NCBI GenBank assembly: GCA_037951165.1
Contig: JBBDHG010000011.1
Coordinates: 1,329,001-1,393,000 of the forward strand
Reading direction: 5' to 3'
Origin: Lophius americanus
Lineage: Eukaryota > Chordata > Actinopteri > Lophiiformes > Lophiidae
DNA: 64,000 nt
Part shown: piece after piece, positions 36,959-47,125 of the stretch
How positions within the stretch are numbered: the first letter of the stretch is position 1
Layout of the letters: each line of letters starts with the position of its first letter
Translations under genes and position numbers: made by a program
The notes under the pieces: generated by a model
Database searches by the model: none
Seen by the model: the letters and a program-made list of their open reading frames with translations, nothing else
What the model was told of the DNA's origin: nothing

Positions 36959-37432
36959 TATGTAAAAGTCCATTAACTGAGTGTGTTCATTTTGTTGCCA
37001 ATGAACTGCTTTTTAAACATTATGGATAACAAGATTTTTTCATTGATAGCATAGTGTGAAATATTAGTTACATTAGAATAGTTCCTGCACAGACAAAGAT
37101 GTTGCAGACGATACACACATCTATTCTCGCAGGAGACGTGTGTCCTGCAAATTACAGGAAAATAATTCAATTACCTGAATGCAATCAATGCCTTCCTGTA
37201 ACCGGCATGACCAATTTACTCATGTTTGCTTTCCCTTTACTTAAAAGATTGCTTTCAGAGCTGATTCTCTTCAGAATCAGACGTGTTTGAGTTTTAACAG
37301 TAATGAGGAGGGCATTTAAGTGTAGCACTATACTTTCCCTGTGGCATGCTGTCCTGTAGTGTAAGTGTTGCCTTCTGCAGTTTAAAGAAACGCCAGCTGC
37401 TGCTAAGGAAGTCACTGCACCTCTAAGTCGAT

Positions 37433-37636
37433 ATGAAGGGGGTTTATTTGCGTGAGGTCATCTCGGTTGTTACATTGCATCCTTCCGACGGACGTGAATG
37501 CATCACCTTACATGTATTCCTCAGCTGCAACGGCTTGAAGATTGCTGGACTCAAAACAATGCGATCAAACGACCTTGTTCTTGGATTTTATGAGGCATCG
37601 CGGACAGATCGATCGGATCAGGTAACCTTCACATAA
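37433..37636 (+). other. CpG-retaining open stretch of unknown meaning
   Basis: A 67-codon frame beginning with ATG reads LREVISVVTLHPSDGRECIT and on to LVLGFYEASRTDRSDQ. A donor-like GATCAGGTAACC lies at about 37614-37625. CpG dinucleotides are more frequent than in the neighbourhood. No family is recognised and no clear acceptor precedes it. Confidence 0.15.
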
Positions 37637-38422
37637 AGATCATAAATAATGCCTTCACTAGAGAGCAATTTGGCCAACCTCTCGAAATAACACGTCAGCC
37701 ACAGGTGCATATTTCTGTCACCTCATTCTTTATTACACACACATTAAACTGATCCACTTATAATATGTACCTGCAGAAGGGAAAATGTCTGTTCATCCTC
37801 GTTGATAAAGAAAAGAAAAACGCATTGAACTCCCCCAAGAATCAAAACTCCCCTCCATAATCTAGTCAAAAAAATAACATCCAAAAATACTTGACACTGT
37901 CACCAGCAAAAGTATAATCAGATGGAGAAAAATAAAAAAACACAAAAAACAACAAACCTGTGAGCAGAGCTGCAAGAAAAGTACCAGGTTAAAATGTTTA
38001 AAAATGACTCTTTTTGTCTAGAAAGAAAAGAGGAAACAAAGTAAAAGCAAAGGTTTGGATCGGTCGAGACATCAAAATCACAAAACTCGACGGCAACAAA
38101 CAACACTGCAAAATGCAAACCAAAGCATAGCAACAAACAAAAAAATAAAAAGGTCTCAAAACCACCAATAGATGTTTGAAAAATCTGAACAGTACTGACA
38201 AAAGCTGCTCGGTTTCCACCCTGCAAGCAAGAGCGAGATTCACCCTGTGGGCTCTCTCCATCAGAATAACTGCATGCTAAAAACTTGGATGTGAAAAACG
38301 CTCCGAAGCACCATGTCAACGCTCAAATTCAAACACCAGCAAAAGGAGGAAAAATAAAAAAAAAGGGGGGGCAATTCAAAAGACAAAAAATGCTTACAAA
38401 AAAGCCATGGAAATGTACTCAC

Positions 38423-38770
38423 CGAGCGGGAGTAAAATGTTGCAATAAAAATGTGATATGGCTCAAAATACAGTATGGCGGTGCGAGCCCAAATGCTGCG
38501 CCTTTTCTCTAGATCTCAGCCTCCGGTCCTGTCACGTGACCGACTCAGCCCCGACTCCCAGCAATGAGAGACCAGCGTGGAACAGCTGATGCTGAATGCT
38601 CTCCTAACGGCTTGGCTCTCTCTCCAAAAGTAAAAAGAGGTAGTCCTCACCATCCCACAGTTATGACTGAGCTGCTTCTGCGCTTTTCTTTTCGCTTTTA
38701 AAGATGCAGAGCTCACACGGTGTCAGCATCCGCACGCGCTCTCGTTTCATTCAGGAGGAGCACGAGCCTC
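38423..38770 (-). promoter_or_regulatory. Candidate promoter and non-coding first exon
   Basis: A 350-bp GC- and CpG-richer island. On the minus strand it contains a TTTAAAAGC element at about 38696-38704, a perfect E-box palindrome at 38531-38540, and a strong splice donor (CCCGCTCG|GTGAGTAC, junction between 38423 and 38422). That order is what a first exon reading toward lower coordinates would show. A 45-codon upstream-type frame (from the ATGGTGAGGACTACC at about 38650) is open but does not reach the donor, so the exon would be 5' UTR. The gene is unidentified. The candidate terminal exon at 28.0 kb is on the same strand, about 10 kb downstream. Confidence 0.45.
38531..38540. promoter_or_regulatory. 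CLEAR-type E-box palindrome
   Basis: GTCACGTGAC is a perfect 10-bp palindrome. It matches the CLEAR element and high-affinity E-box bound by the MiT/TFE and USF families of bHLH-zipper factors. It lies inside the candidate first-exon island. Confidence 0.6.
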
Positions 38771-39424
38771 CGTCCTCTCCTCCACAGACCCACGGGGGGA
38801 AAAAATCATTTAATTTTTTATCACTATCTAAAAAAAATATTTAATTAATTATCATGACATTTCACTTATAGCGGACAGCAGGTCAGGGTTACATTGATTC
38901 TGAAGCTATTTTCAATAATTTATTACTTTTTAATATTCTTTTTCGAGCAAATGGATCTGGGCTGTCGGATATGGGCAAAGCATTTGTTATTTAGTCGGAA
39001 AAGCGTCCTGATAATGAGACAAAACACAGCCATCAGCGTTTGGCTTTTTTACTAACTAACACATGATCTAGTCATGGTTACTTTCATTACAAACATTCTT
39101 TTGTATTATTATGCAATTAGAATTAAATGTCATTGTGGTTGTAGATGAAGGGAGTAGAGAACGCTATGTTTTCTCTGAGTTAGGGGTTAGGGATAGTTTT
39201 AGCTTTTTCTGCATTTTATAACAATTAGATATGCATTCAAAATAATTTGGTTCATTCAACTTAAACTTTTTTTTTTTCTTTACTTAATAAATGTATTTTA
39301 TGTATCATGCATGACCTACCTTGTCCCAGGGGTATGGATACACAGTGTGTTAAACAGATCAAGTATATACTGGTAATAAGTACTTGATGTGTCATAAATG
39401 GGAGGTTATATATGCAGTACACAC

Positions 39425-39620
39425 TGTCATAACATTATATCCATTAACAGATAAAATCAGACTAACATTGTTTATCTAAGTGATTTATTATGTCGGGAAG
39501 CAGGACATTTGGCGCTATAAGAGTCTTAGTAACTTGTGTGCTAGTTTTAGGCTGTGTTAGCTAGAGGACTGAGACAGAGCATCTCCAATTCTTGTGGGCT
39601 CGTGGTCTAAAATTGTGACT
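39425..39620 (+). mobile_element. Tc1-like fragment
   Basis: TGTCATAACATTATATCCAT starts the leader of the same Tc1 family as 36420. It then runs to GAAGCAGGACATTTGGCGCT and ends after CAGAGCATCTCCAATTCTTG, part of the transposase N-terminus. Confidence 0.65.
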
Positions 39621-40189
39621 GGCAACTTAAGTTGTCTAATGTGACTCCGATCTGGGTTTTTTCATGACCGTGTGAACAGCACTCATTACATGGATTCTGA
39701 TATTCACTATTTGTATTTGAGCCTCCTTAATCTGTGATTCTAAATCAGTTATGTATCTGATACCTGCTGATATGATGGCATGTGATAAGACAGAATAGAA
39801 TTTGTATAGCTTTTCTCCCACTGAGCACCATCACGACAATGTCTTGTCAGCAGTAGTGGACAGTGTCATATATATATAGGATCAGTACTTCAAACAAATC
39901 CTGTTAGGCTTTCATATTCTTGGCATGAAAAGCTAACGGGTCATCTTCTAATCTACTGTCACTAATGAAAATAATGCAAGAAATGAATGCCGGCATCAGT
40001 TTTTTTAATTTCGGCAATGGATTGGCACACCAAAGACTTTTTCCGCTCTTCATTATTGCGTTTGTTGTAAAGATGAGGTCATAGTAGTGGATCTGTTCAC
40101 ACTGTTGTCAGATACAGGTAACATAGAAATATTCATTTCAACTGTCAAGGAAAATCAAATATCATAAATTGTCACTTTTAATTGCAGTG

Positions 40190-40295
40190 TGATTCTGGCC
40201 AAACAGTTTTATTCAAGCACCAAGCTCTGTCCGTGGTGCTGAAACAGATGACGCACAGATCATTGAGGAGTTTTGCAACTGTCTGTGGCAGCACA
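40190..40295 (+). repeat. RE1-bearing repeat fragment
   Basis: Shares the phrase GCTCTGTCCGTGGTGCTGAA and the following GATGACGCACAGATCATTGA with the tandem units at 43.5-44.4 kb (there GGATGACCTTCACAGTTCAT TGAGG). It is an outlying piece of the same repeat. Confidence 0.65.
40223..40243 (-). promoter_or_regulatory. RE1/NRSE-like site (REST motif), 19 of 21
   Basis: Read on the minus strand, this 21-mer matches the canonical RE1 (halves TTCAGCACC and GGACAGCGCC with AC between) except at two positions in the right half: the fourth base from the 3' end, and the last base. Both half-sites and the correct 2-bp spacing are kept. By-eye comparison. Confidence 0.6.
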
Positions 40296-40835
40296 AAAAC
40301 AAACTGAGAAATAAAATAATCTTTACAATACCCACATACAACACATGGCACAATTTAGAGCAAATTGCAGCATTATTGCCTGCGTGAAATGGTGTATTTA
40401 TTCCCTACTCACTAGACAGATTATCTATAGAGGTCTGTGCAGTATGTCAGATGGTTCAGACACTACTGGTGTAAATGATTTAATACGGAATAAAGTCAAA
40501 ATTTACATATCAGTCTGTGTGCACTATGAATGCGTGAAGCTTGTTGTTTCTTTGTCAAATATTCAATTTTACATTAGTTATGGGTAAGTCTGTACGTTAT
40601 ATATAGTGTACAATACACTAACTATCACTATACTATAAAATGAAATTCAGGGGGACTGATGATACCTTGATTAAATATTACCTTCTAGAGTCTGCACAAT
40701 ATCATTCTAATTGTCTTATGGCTTTTATTCTGCATTATGGACTATTTTGATTAGGCTACATAGTTTGCAGCACATTTGAGTATACATTTGGACCCATTTT
40801 CAAAATAGCATTAGTGCTGTAGTTTGACTTTAATG

Positions 40836-41075
40836 CAGTTGGATATCGCAGTGGGTTACACCACAGACCTTGGTCCAGGAGTGTGGGGTTTAAATCCCAG
40901 ACAAAAGCGGGCTGTGGCAAAAATCCAGTTTGGACCCATAGACGAGGTCCTTAGTGTTACTAGCCTACCCACCCACGTCCAGTGCCGGTCCCAAGCCTGG
41001 ATATATAGGAAGGTTGTGTCATGAATGGCATCCGATGTAAAAACCTATGCCAAATCAAGCTATGGCAACCCCCTA
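40836..41075 (+). mobile_element. tRNA-derived SINE with RTE tail
   Basis: The head has a tRNA-like A-box region (GGATATCGCAGTGGGTTA, 40841-40858) and a B box (GGTTTAAATCC, 40887-40897). The 3' part is the RTE tail (GTGCCGGTCCCAAGCCTGG, GGCATCCGATGTAAAAACCT, ATGCCAAATCAA). This is the classic SINE design, a polymerase III promoter joined to a LINE 3' end recognised by that LINE's enzyme. The same tail occurs alone at 9318-9548. The copy splits the RE1-bearing repeat region. Confidence 0.75.
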
Positions 41076-41299
41076 AAAAGGGAAAGAGCCTAAGGTCAAT
41101 AAGTTTGACCTTATAGCAACAACTTGCCTGTTTTGGACATCACTAACTCCGTCATTAATTCCAGCCAGCTATTTTGATGGTAGTGAAATATGCATGATTT
41201 TGAATGAAACAACAAGTGTTCATTTTCTTAATGGAATCTGGTCCAAGTCTGGATCTGAATTCTTTTAAGATGCTGCGGTGGGACAGGAAAAGAGTAATT

Positions 41300-42240
41300 A
41301 TGCTCACAACCCATAAAATGTGGCTGCACTAAAAAGTTCTGCAAAGATTAGTGGGACTAAAGTTCACCATATTACTATGAATAACTCATCTCCAGCAGTT
41401 GGAAGCGTTTGGTCGCATTTGTTGCTGCTGCAGGTGGCTCAGCATTTTAAGAAGGTTCAGGTCCAGAATTGGACTAGACCACATGAAAAATGTTACTACT
41501 GTGAGGCATTCGGAGGTGGAGTCCCTGTGATTCTTGGTATTATTGTCTTGCTGCATGACTGAGTCCTGCTTCAGTTTCAACTCACAAATCACTGATAACA
41601 TACTCCTTTAAGTCTTTCTGGCAGGGAGCGAAATTCATGTTTCCCTTAATTATGACAACAACAAACCATCTCCACAGTATTGAACCGCCTCCTCCATACT
41701 TCACCATAGGTATAATATCTTTTTATTACACCAGATGTAACAGGACCGTAGACAGTTCAACTTCCCATTCGTCAGTTCATAGATTATTCTCCTAAAAGTT
41801 CTTGGAGGTGTGTTGTGGCAAAAATTAGACCAGACTTAATGTTCCCTAGGCTTTTTTTTGCCTACTGTTATTGGAATACCGAAGCCATGAACTATGCCTT
41901 TTTAATGTCGCCTGAAGGTTGAATGAAGATTGTACTAAGTATTCAACTTCTTGCTTCCGAATAATGCTCGATGAAAGTGATTATGTAATGAAACAGGGCT
42001 GGTAGTAGTCTATTAACGGTTGCTGGTAGTTTTTGAATTTAGTTTCTAAGAGGTGGAAAAGATAACCTTTTTGTTTCAATAGATACAATTACCATTTGTG
42101 GTTATTCAGGTTGCCTTTGTTTTTTCATTTTATGATATTGTTAAAGATCCAGCACTATTAGCTAAAATATCACCAAAAAAGTAGAGGGAACCTGGAAGGG
42201 TTCCATTACTTTTCCAGTGGGACTATACTTGTTTGAAATA
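41300..42240 (-). mobile_element. Second Tc1-like transposon family, degraded
   Basis: The reverse complement at 41672-41707 reads MVKYGGGGSILW, the conserved block before the second catalytic aspartate in Tc1-type transposases. The plus-strand phrases CCAGATGTAACAGGACCGTA, GTTCAACTTCCCATTCGTCA and AAAGTTCTTGGAGG are the reverse of neighbouring conserved coding blocks. Toward 42060-42240 (ACCATTTGTGGTTATTCAGG, CAGTGGGACTATA) lies terminal-type sequence. It is a different subfamily from the 36420 group. Stops and indels throughout rule out activity. Confidence 0.65.
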
Positions 42241-42264
42241 GTGCTTGAACTCAGAGAATGTATC

Positions 42265-42575
42265 ATTAATGGCTGGCATTTGGTGCTGAAATAAAATAAC
42301 GTATCACTTTAAAACAAACAACAGTATTAAACCTGTCCATGGCACTGAAATTCAAGAACCCATTACTTTAAAACACTATTAACACCATCCGTCGTGCTGA
42401 AAGTTCTGAAAGCGAAAGAAAGTGCAGCAATATTAGGAAAAATACCATCCAACTTTTAAAGCTATTCTCCTCTTTCCGCTCTGTTGCTGAACCTCAAAGA
42501 GCCTATGATTCTGAAGTAAACAATCGTGCTGAAGCTAAAAGAATTCCCAGCAACGTTCAGAACAAATGATGTTAT
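42265..42575 (+). repeat. Degenerate RE1-repeat units
   Basis: Several short, poorly preserved units related to CTGTCCATGGTGCTGAAA: CCTGTCCATGGCACTGAAAT (42333-), CCATCCGTCGTGCTGAAAG (42385-), CTCTGTTGCTGAACCTC (about 42478-) and AATCGTGCTGAAGC (about 42522-), plus a half-match TTGGTGCTGAAAT at 42280. Two 21-bp windows (42329-42349 and 42381-42401) keep about 14-15 of 21 RE1 positions. Confidence 0.5.
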
Positions 42576-42589
42576 GGAATTGCATGCTG

Positions 42590-42870
42590 GTGTACCTGGT
42601 AGCACTGTCACTGCCCCGCACTAAGTCTGTCTGAGTCCAAGAGGGTTTTCTCTGGGTGCTGCATCATCCTCTCACAGTCCAAAATCGTGTAATCTAGGTG
42701 AATTTCTGTTTCTAGTGTGAAGGTGAGGATGAGTGGCCGTCTGCCCTAATTTGCATCAGCGCTGTGATGAACTGGCAACCTGCAGGTCTAACCTTCCTCT
42801 GTCAACTCGGATAGGCTCCACCACCCCATGACCCTGCAAACGGATATAGAAAAGGAATGCATGGGAATCA
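42590..42870 (+). mobile_element. tRNA-derived SINE
   Basis: Plus-strand copy of the family at 7828-8130. A damaged tRNA-like head (GGTAGCACTGTCACTGCCCC) is followed by GAGGGTTTTCTCTGGGTGCT, CTCACAGTCCAAAATCGTGT, GTGATGAACTGGCAACCTGC, GGATAGGCTCCACCACCCCA, TGACCCTGCAAACGGATATA and AAAAGGAATGCATGG as the decayed GGATGG-type tail. It was inserted between units of the RE1-bearing repeat. Confidence 0.8.
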
Positions 42871-42892
42871 CATCATACTCTGGAAGTTGTCC

Positions 42893-42913
42893 GGCTCCGT
42901 CCATGATTCTGAA
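42893..42913 (-). promoter_or_regulatory. RE1/NRSE-like site, 16 of 21
   Basis: Minus-strand 21-mer with five mismatches to the RE1 consensus. The right half is better kept than the left. Spacing is canonical. Confidence 0.4.
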
Positions 42914-42974
42914 ACTGAAAAGATGCACAATATTATTTTGATGAAAGAGCAGTTACACAATCTTAATGTTGTCT

Positions 42975-42995
42975 GGCTCTGTCCATGGTGCTGAA
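42975..42995 (-). promoter_or_regulatory. RE1/NRSE-like site, 19 of 21
   Basis: Minus-strand 21-mer with two mismatches: one in the two-base linker region and one in the right half. Both half-sites are otherwise intact. One of the two best matches in the window. Confidence 0.6.
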
Positions 42996-43189
42996 ACTGA
43001 ATTGATTTTGTGGCATACAGGGGCTGAGACCCAATTCAGGGGCTGCATCCTCTGAAGTTAAGCTGCTATACCACATAACATATATGAATGTTGTCCTGAC
43101 TAGTGGTTATTAAATTGTGAATAGTGCAAACTTTAATTCATATTATCTGCAACACAACTTAATCAAGTCCGAACAAAATTATAATTGTA

Positions 43190-43540
43190 AATCTCTACAA
43201 AGCCTTTTCACAAGTACATTTAGATATATTTTTGCCATTCATGTGCATCTTTACAGATATCTGCAACAGCATTTCACCTATTCATAACTCTAATTGTACA
43301 TATTTACGGCATAATTCTCACTCTTCATCACTACATTTAAGATATCTAAAAAGGACTTTTTTTAATTGACGGGCAGTAGAGATGAATTTTTGCTAGTCAC
43401 ATTTCAAATGTAGACTTCTGCAAATGGAATTACAACCAGTCAAAATGTCATTGCAGGTATCTTGAATTACAGTTTTTACCAGCTGTAATGACGTTGCAGA
43501 TATCATTAAAAGGTCAAATGCTGCCATGTCTTCTGTGGGC
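43190..43540. repeat. GATATCTG-type degenerate tandem repeat
   Basis: Repeated phrases such as TTACAGATATCTGCAACAGC, GTCATTGCAGGTATCTTGAA, TTACAGTTTTTACCAGCTGT and AATGACGTTGCAGATATCAT recur in both orientations, the pattern of a fish palindromic dispersed element. It is inserted in the RE1-bearing repeat, separating unit 42885-43095 from the tandem pair. Confidence 0.55.
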
Positions 43541-43855
43541 AGCATTTGGAATCTGAAGTGATCACAGAAGTGCGAGAAGGCCAATCCCATTTTTAGAACT
43601 TACTTTTCCTGGAAGAGAGCCACATAGAGTCCATTGCTTTCCCCATGCAAAGAGGGCCCATTAAATCTCAAGATTCAATGGATCCTTCCAATGGAAGTAT
43701 TGCATTCCTTTTTCATTGCCTTTCTGTGACATTTAGATTTTTCCTCCCATAAGAATCATTAAACAGAATAATTGACACCTCTTAGCAGGTGAGGAGTGAT
43801 GGTCAAGCTTCAAACATTTAGAACAAAAAAGCAAAACATTCTCTTTGAATTATCT

Positions 43856-43876
43856 TGCTCTGTCCCTGGTGCTGAA
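43856..43876 (-). promoter_or_regulatory. RE1/NRSE-like site, 18 of 21
   Basis: Minus-strand 21-mer, three mismatches (linker, and two in the distal right half). It lies in the first full tandem unit. Confidence 0.5.
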
Positions 43877-44246
43877 CCTGGATGACCTTCACAGTTCATT
43901 GAGGCAGAGGCTAGGACACAATTCAAGGGATCCATCCTCTGATGGTAGCATTTGAACAATGAATGTGTCACAGCAGTGTAACAGTGCTTTTCCAATTTTG
44001 ACAACTCTGTTTGAGGGCCATGAAGTGGTCCATGAAAAGAGTGCCCATTACATTCTAAGATTCAAAGATACTTTGTGTCCAATGAGTAGTGCGGTCCTTT
44101 TTTCATTGCATACCAGTGAAATTAAGATTTGTCTACCTAAAACGACCATGAACCAGCATAATGGATTCCCCTTAACAATTGAAGTGAGATTGTCACGCTT
44201 CAAGCATTTTGTACAAAGAGGAGTAACATTTCTCTTCAAGTTGTCT

Positions 44247-44267
44247 TTCTCAGTCCATGGTGCTGAA
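44247..44267 (-). promoter_or_regulatory. RE1/NRSE-like site, 16 of 21
   Basis: Minus-strand 21-mer in the second tandem unit. The left half TTCAGCACC is perfect; the right half is decayed. Confidence 0.4.
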
Positions 44268-44429
44268 ACTTAGTTTCTTTAAAGGTATGTTCAGCCTGTG
44301 TCCCAATGCAGAGACTATATCATTCACTTGCAGCATTTGAAGACCGAATGTCTATCAGCTGCGCCACAAGGACTGTCATATTTTGAGAACTTCAAATGTG
44401 GTAGAAAAACTTCAACCTCCTCTTTCCAT

Positions 44430-46370
44430 CGCGGCTCGAGGAAAATAGGATAGTCACTTTTCATCGTACTTCTGTCACTTTGTAAATGTTGGAGTGGCTG
44501 TAAAACCTAACCCCCCCCCCATTGAACAGAATTTTGAATTCATATCATCCACAGGACTTCCTGCCCCCTTCCTCCCATTTGTGAAATAAATAAACCTGAG
44601 AAATGATGATTAGCGCCGATTGCTCCAGACAGGAAAGTAATCATGTGTTATTGATGCATTAGTGTCTGACTGCAGTTGTCAGACAAAATTCGGCACAAGT
44701 TCATGGAGCATAAAGTGCTGGAGACAACTGTCATCATTCATTCATCACGGCTGAGGTCGGTGCACTTCCACCTTAAACACTGTCTAAATTAATTTACTTT
44801 TCAGATCACATTGGAGGCTTTAGAGGGCATAATTGTAAAATGTTTTACAGTCTGTAAAGAATATATTGAGTGTCTAGGAAAGGTAATAAAATATTCCTTG
44901 AAGGATTATTATTTAGCCATCAGGGCCCCTTTAGTTACTTTGGCAACATCCTTTACTAGACTATTTTTGTAATTTGCTCTCCTATGTCAACAGTGTCATA
45001 GCACATTGGTATTTGCGCCTGCAGAGTGAATTTGACGGTCAGCGTGTTGCTGTGCAGTATATATCAGGGCTTGATTATTAATGCCTGGGGGTGTAAATGA
45101 CCTAACTCACTGCCAATGAGGTAATTCAGTAAGCACACTCTGAACTGAAGGCTTGGAAAGTAAATGGATGAAGATGGGCGTGAATACATAGGCAAGGAAG
45201 TGGTGACAAAACAAATAAATGCCACAGCCAGTATTTTGTTATTTCACTGTAATACTCTAACAGATGCATGGAAATCAGTCTGCTGGTTTAAAATAACTCC
45301 TGCCATGTTTACTGCTACATAACTTTTTAATGACTATTGTGGAAGATACACAAGTAAATCAAGAATTTATGTCTCACTCAATATGATTTATAGATTTGTG
45401 ACCGTAGACACGCAGTATGCTGTCATCTTTATGGCGATACACTCGCAGGTTTCAGGTCTGTGCTGTTTATCAGGCACACTGATGCATCAGGGAGCGACAT
45501 GCAAGGTTAACAGAATGCCCTTTATGAATATCGGAAATAAGAAATATCAATCACATCAACCTTTTTGACATTGGCTCTTTGACTAATATAAGCAGTCCTT
45601 GCACATAAAAAGGGAACACATTGAAAGCGAGACATCTTTGAATTTTGTGTTGACGTAAATCTGTGTTTGTATATGTGTATTCACCAAATTAAATAAGGCA
45701 TGAAGCTTGACAGCATCATAATTCTTTTCTCTGGTAAGAAATCCCCATTAGTACAGCACCATTGAAGGATCACTCTTTGCCTTTGGCCATGAAAAGCAAA
45801 TCAGAGGTGGAGCACAAAACATGTGGGCTTTTGCGCCTAGCCTTAAATCTAGGGCATTTCCTCTCAGGGTGCATTAATCAATATGTTTTGGTCTATTATT
45901 TATTGTCTGGGATCAAGTGTAACAGGCAGCGACACAGAAAAAAAGAAAAGAAAACTTTAAAATGTAGTGATTCATATTGGAAATCAATACAACAACCAGA
46001 AGGACCAGTGTCTGTTTCCTCATTTCAAGAACACTCATAATTATCCATACTCTCCGATTCAACACAATATATTTCTCAAAAAGCAGAGTTCGGCTTCAGT
46101 GTGTCACAGTAAAATGTCCAAAAAAAAACAACCCTATGGACTGAATTGATTCCATTCATTAAGGCAAAGAGAGGATTTATATAATTTATTTCCATTTTGT
46201 GCAGGATTCTGCAGAAACTGTGTTTGATATTCTAATCACAAAATATACAGTGTCTACTCATAACTGTAAGAGGATTTAAATGTCATTGGAATAAATGGGG
46301 TGCATTTAACCCTCGAAATCTTGGTGAAAGAATACATTGTATTTTAGTTGTAACCACTGGTGAATTCAGA
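44430..46370. other. No supported feature
   Basis: Unique-looking sequence with a C10 run at 44511-44520. The stretch around 44.6-45.1 kb (for example GTAAATGACCTAACTCACTG, CCAATGAGGTAATTCAGTAA) has the non-repetitive look of conserved non-coding DNA, but this cannot be judged without other genomes. Confidence 0.4.
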
Positions 46371-46374
46371 TTAT

Positions 46375-46455
46375 CTCTATATATATCATTATATCAGTAT
46401 ATCTCTATATTTTAAATTCCCCTTGGGATTAATAAAGTCTGAATTTGACATGTCT
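46375..46455 (+). mobile_element. LINE 3'-terminal scrap
   Basis: AAATTCCCCTTGGGATTAAT AAAGTCTGAATTTG is a familiar 3' terminus of a fish non-LTR element. It is the same terminus seen reversed at 11286. Confidence 0.55.
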
Positions 46456-46477
46456 TATCTTATTACAATTGTGCCAT

Positions 46478-46630
46478 TCGGTGAGTGGGATATAGTGGGC
46501 AGGAAGTGAAGATTTTGTCCTTGAAGTTTATGTCTTTGAAGCAGGAGAGTTTAGGATTCTGAGCAAATTCGACAAGGGCCAAAGTTTACGAGCAGATCTT
46601 GTTGGGTGTTCCTGAAATGGTCTAATGAAG
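46478..46630 (+). mobile_element. Tc1-like fragment
   Basis: GAGTGGGATATAGTGGGCAG, TGTCTTTGAAGCAGGAGAGT, TCGACAAGGGCCAAAG and GATCTTGTTGGGTGTTCCTG match the leader and transposase start of the 36420 family. It ends abruptly near the LTR-like repeat. Confidence 0.7.
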
Positions 46631-46659
46631 ATAAACCGAAAGTTAAATCAGAAAGACTA

Positions 46660-47125
46660 CCTCATCACACTTCAGGGTCTCTGTTCTTCTCTCACCACTC
46701 TTAAATCATCACCTCCGTCACTCTTAGTATCACTTCCTTCTTCTCAATCTGGATCCTCAATTGGTATCAGCTGCAATCAATCAGCTAGCCTCATCCATCC
46801 CATCACTGCGACTAACCCGCATGCTTAGCCTTTCATCATCAGCTGCTGTCTTAAAATGTCTCTCTCCATTCATCTAGTTCCTTCATGCAGCTGGTTCATG
46901 CGCCCTCCTCCTCACCATCACTGCCTAATCTTCGCAGATCCATCAGGGCCCTTAATCTTCAGCCTCTGCCGAGTCATCAGTCACCACCACCACTGTCCAG
47001 ACTCCAGGGGGGATATTTGGTGCCATTGCTCAGGATGGAGCCCCATCGATCTGATTCTCCCCCAGGAGTATGAGCGCCAGAGACTTTTAAAAAAAATGTT
47101 CACATAATTTCTGAATAAATCATTA
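46660..47125 (+). repeat. LTR-like dispersed repeat, copy 2
   Basis: Paralogue of 27440-27840 in the same orientation: TTGGTATCAGCTGCAATCAA, CGCATGCTTAGCC, CATCAGCTGCTGTCTTAAAA, TGTCTCTCTCCATTCATCTA, TGCGCCCTCCTCCTCACCAT, and an AATAAA-containing A/T-rich end at about 47110. The plus-strand frames across it are not conserved with copy 1. Confidence 0.5.

Larger units (their letters stand above)
42885..43095 (+). repeat. RE1-bearing repeat unit, upstream copy
   Basis: Carries two RE1-like sites 82 bp apart and then GGGCTGAGACCCAATTCAGG, GGCTGCATCCTCTGAAGT and AGCTGCTATACCACA, which align with GAGGCTAGGACACAATTCAA / GGGATCCATCCTCTGATGGT in the next unit. It stops where a different repeat (43190-43540) begins. 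Confidence 0.65.
43545..44425 (+). repeat. Tandem duplication, about 390-bp unit, RE1-bearing
   Basis: Two full units in direct order. Matching landmarks: AGAGGGCCCATTAAATCTCA (43651) with AGAGTGCCCATTACATTCTA (44038); TTCCTTTTTCATTGC (about 43706) with TCCTTTTTTCATTGC (about 44095); TCAAGCTTCAAACATTTAGA (about 43803) with CACGCTTCAAGCATTTTGTA (about 44195); RE1-like motif (43856) with RE1-like motif (44247). Spacing is 387-392 bp. A third, partial unit end is at 43545-43600 (GCAGCATTTGGAATCTGAAG). The units differ by roughly a quarter of positions by eye, so the duplication is old. Confidence 0.75.

Noticed and set aside
38285..38512. 75-codon plus-strand frame next to the candidate promoter
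   Set aside because: Lysine-rich translation of A-runs; the supported signals there are on the other strand.
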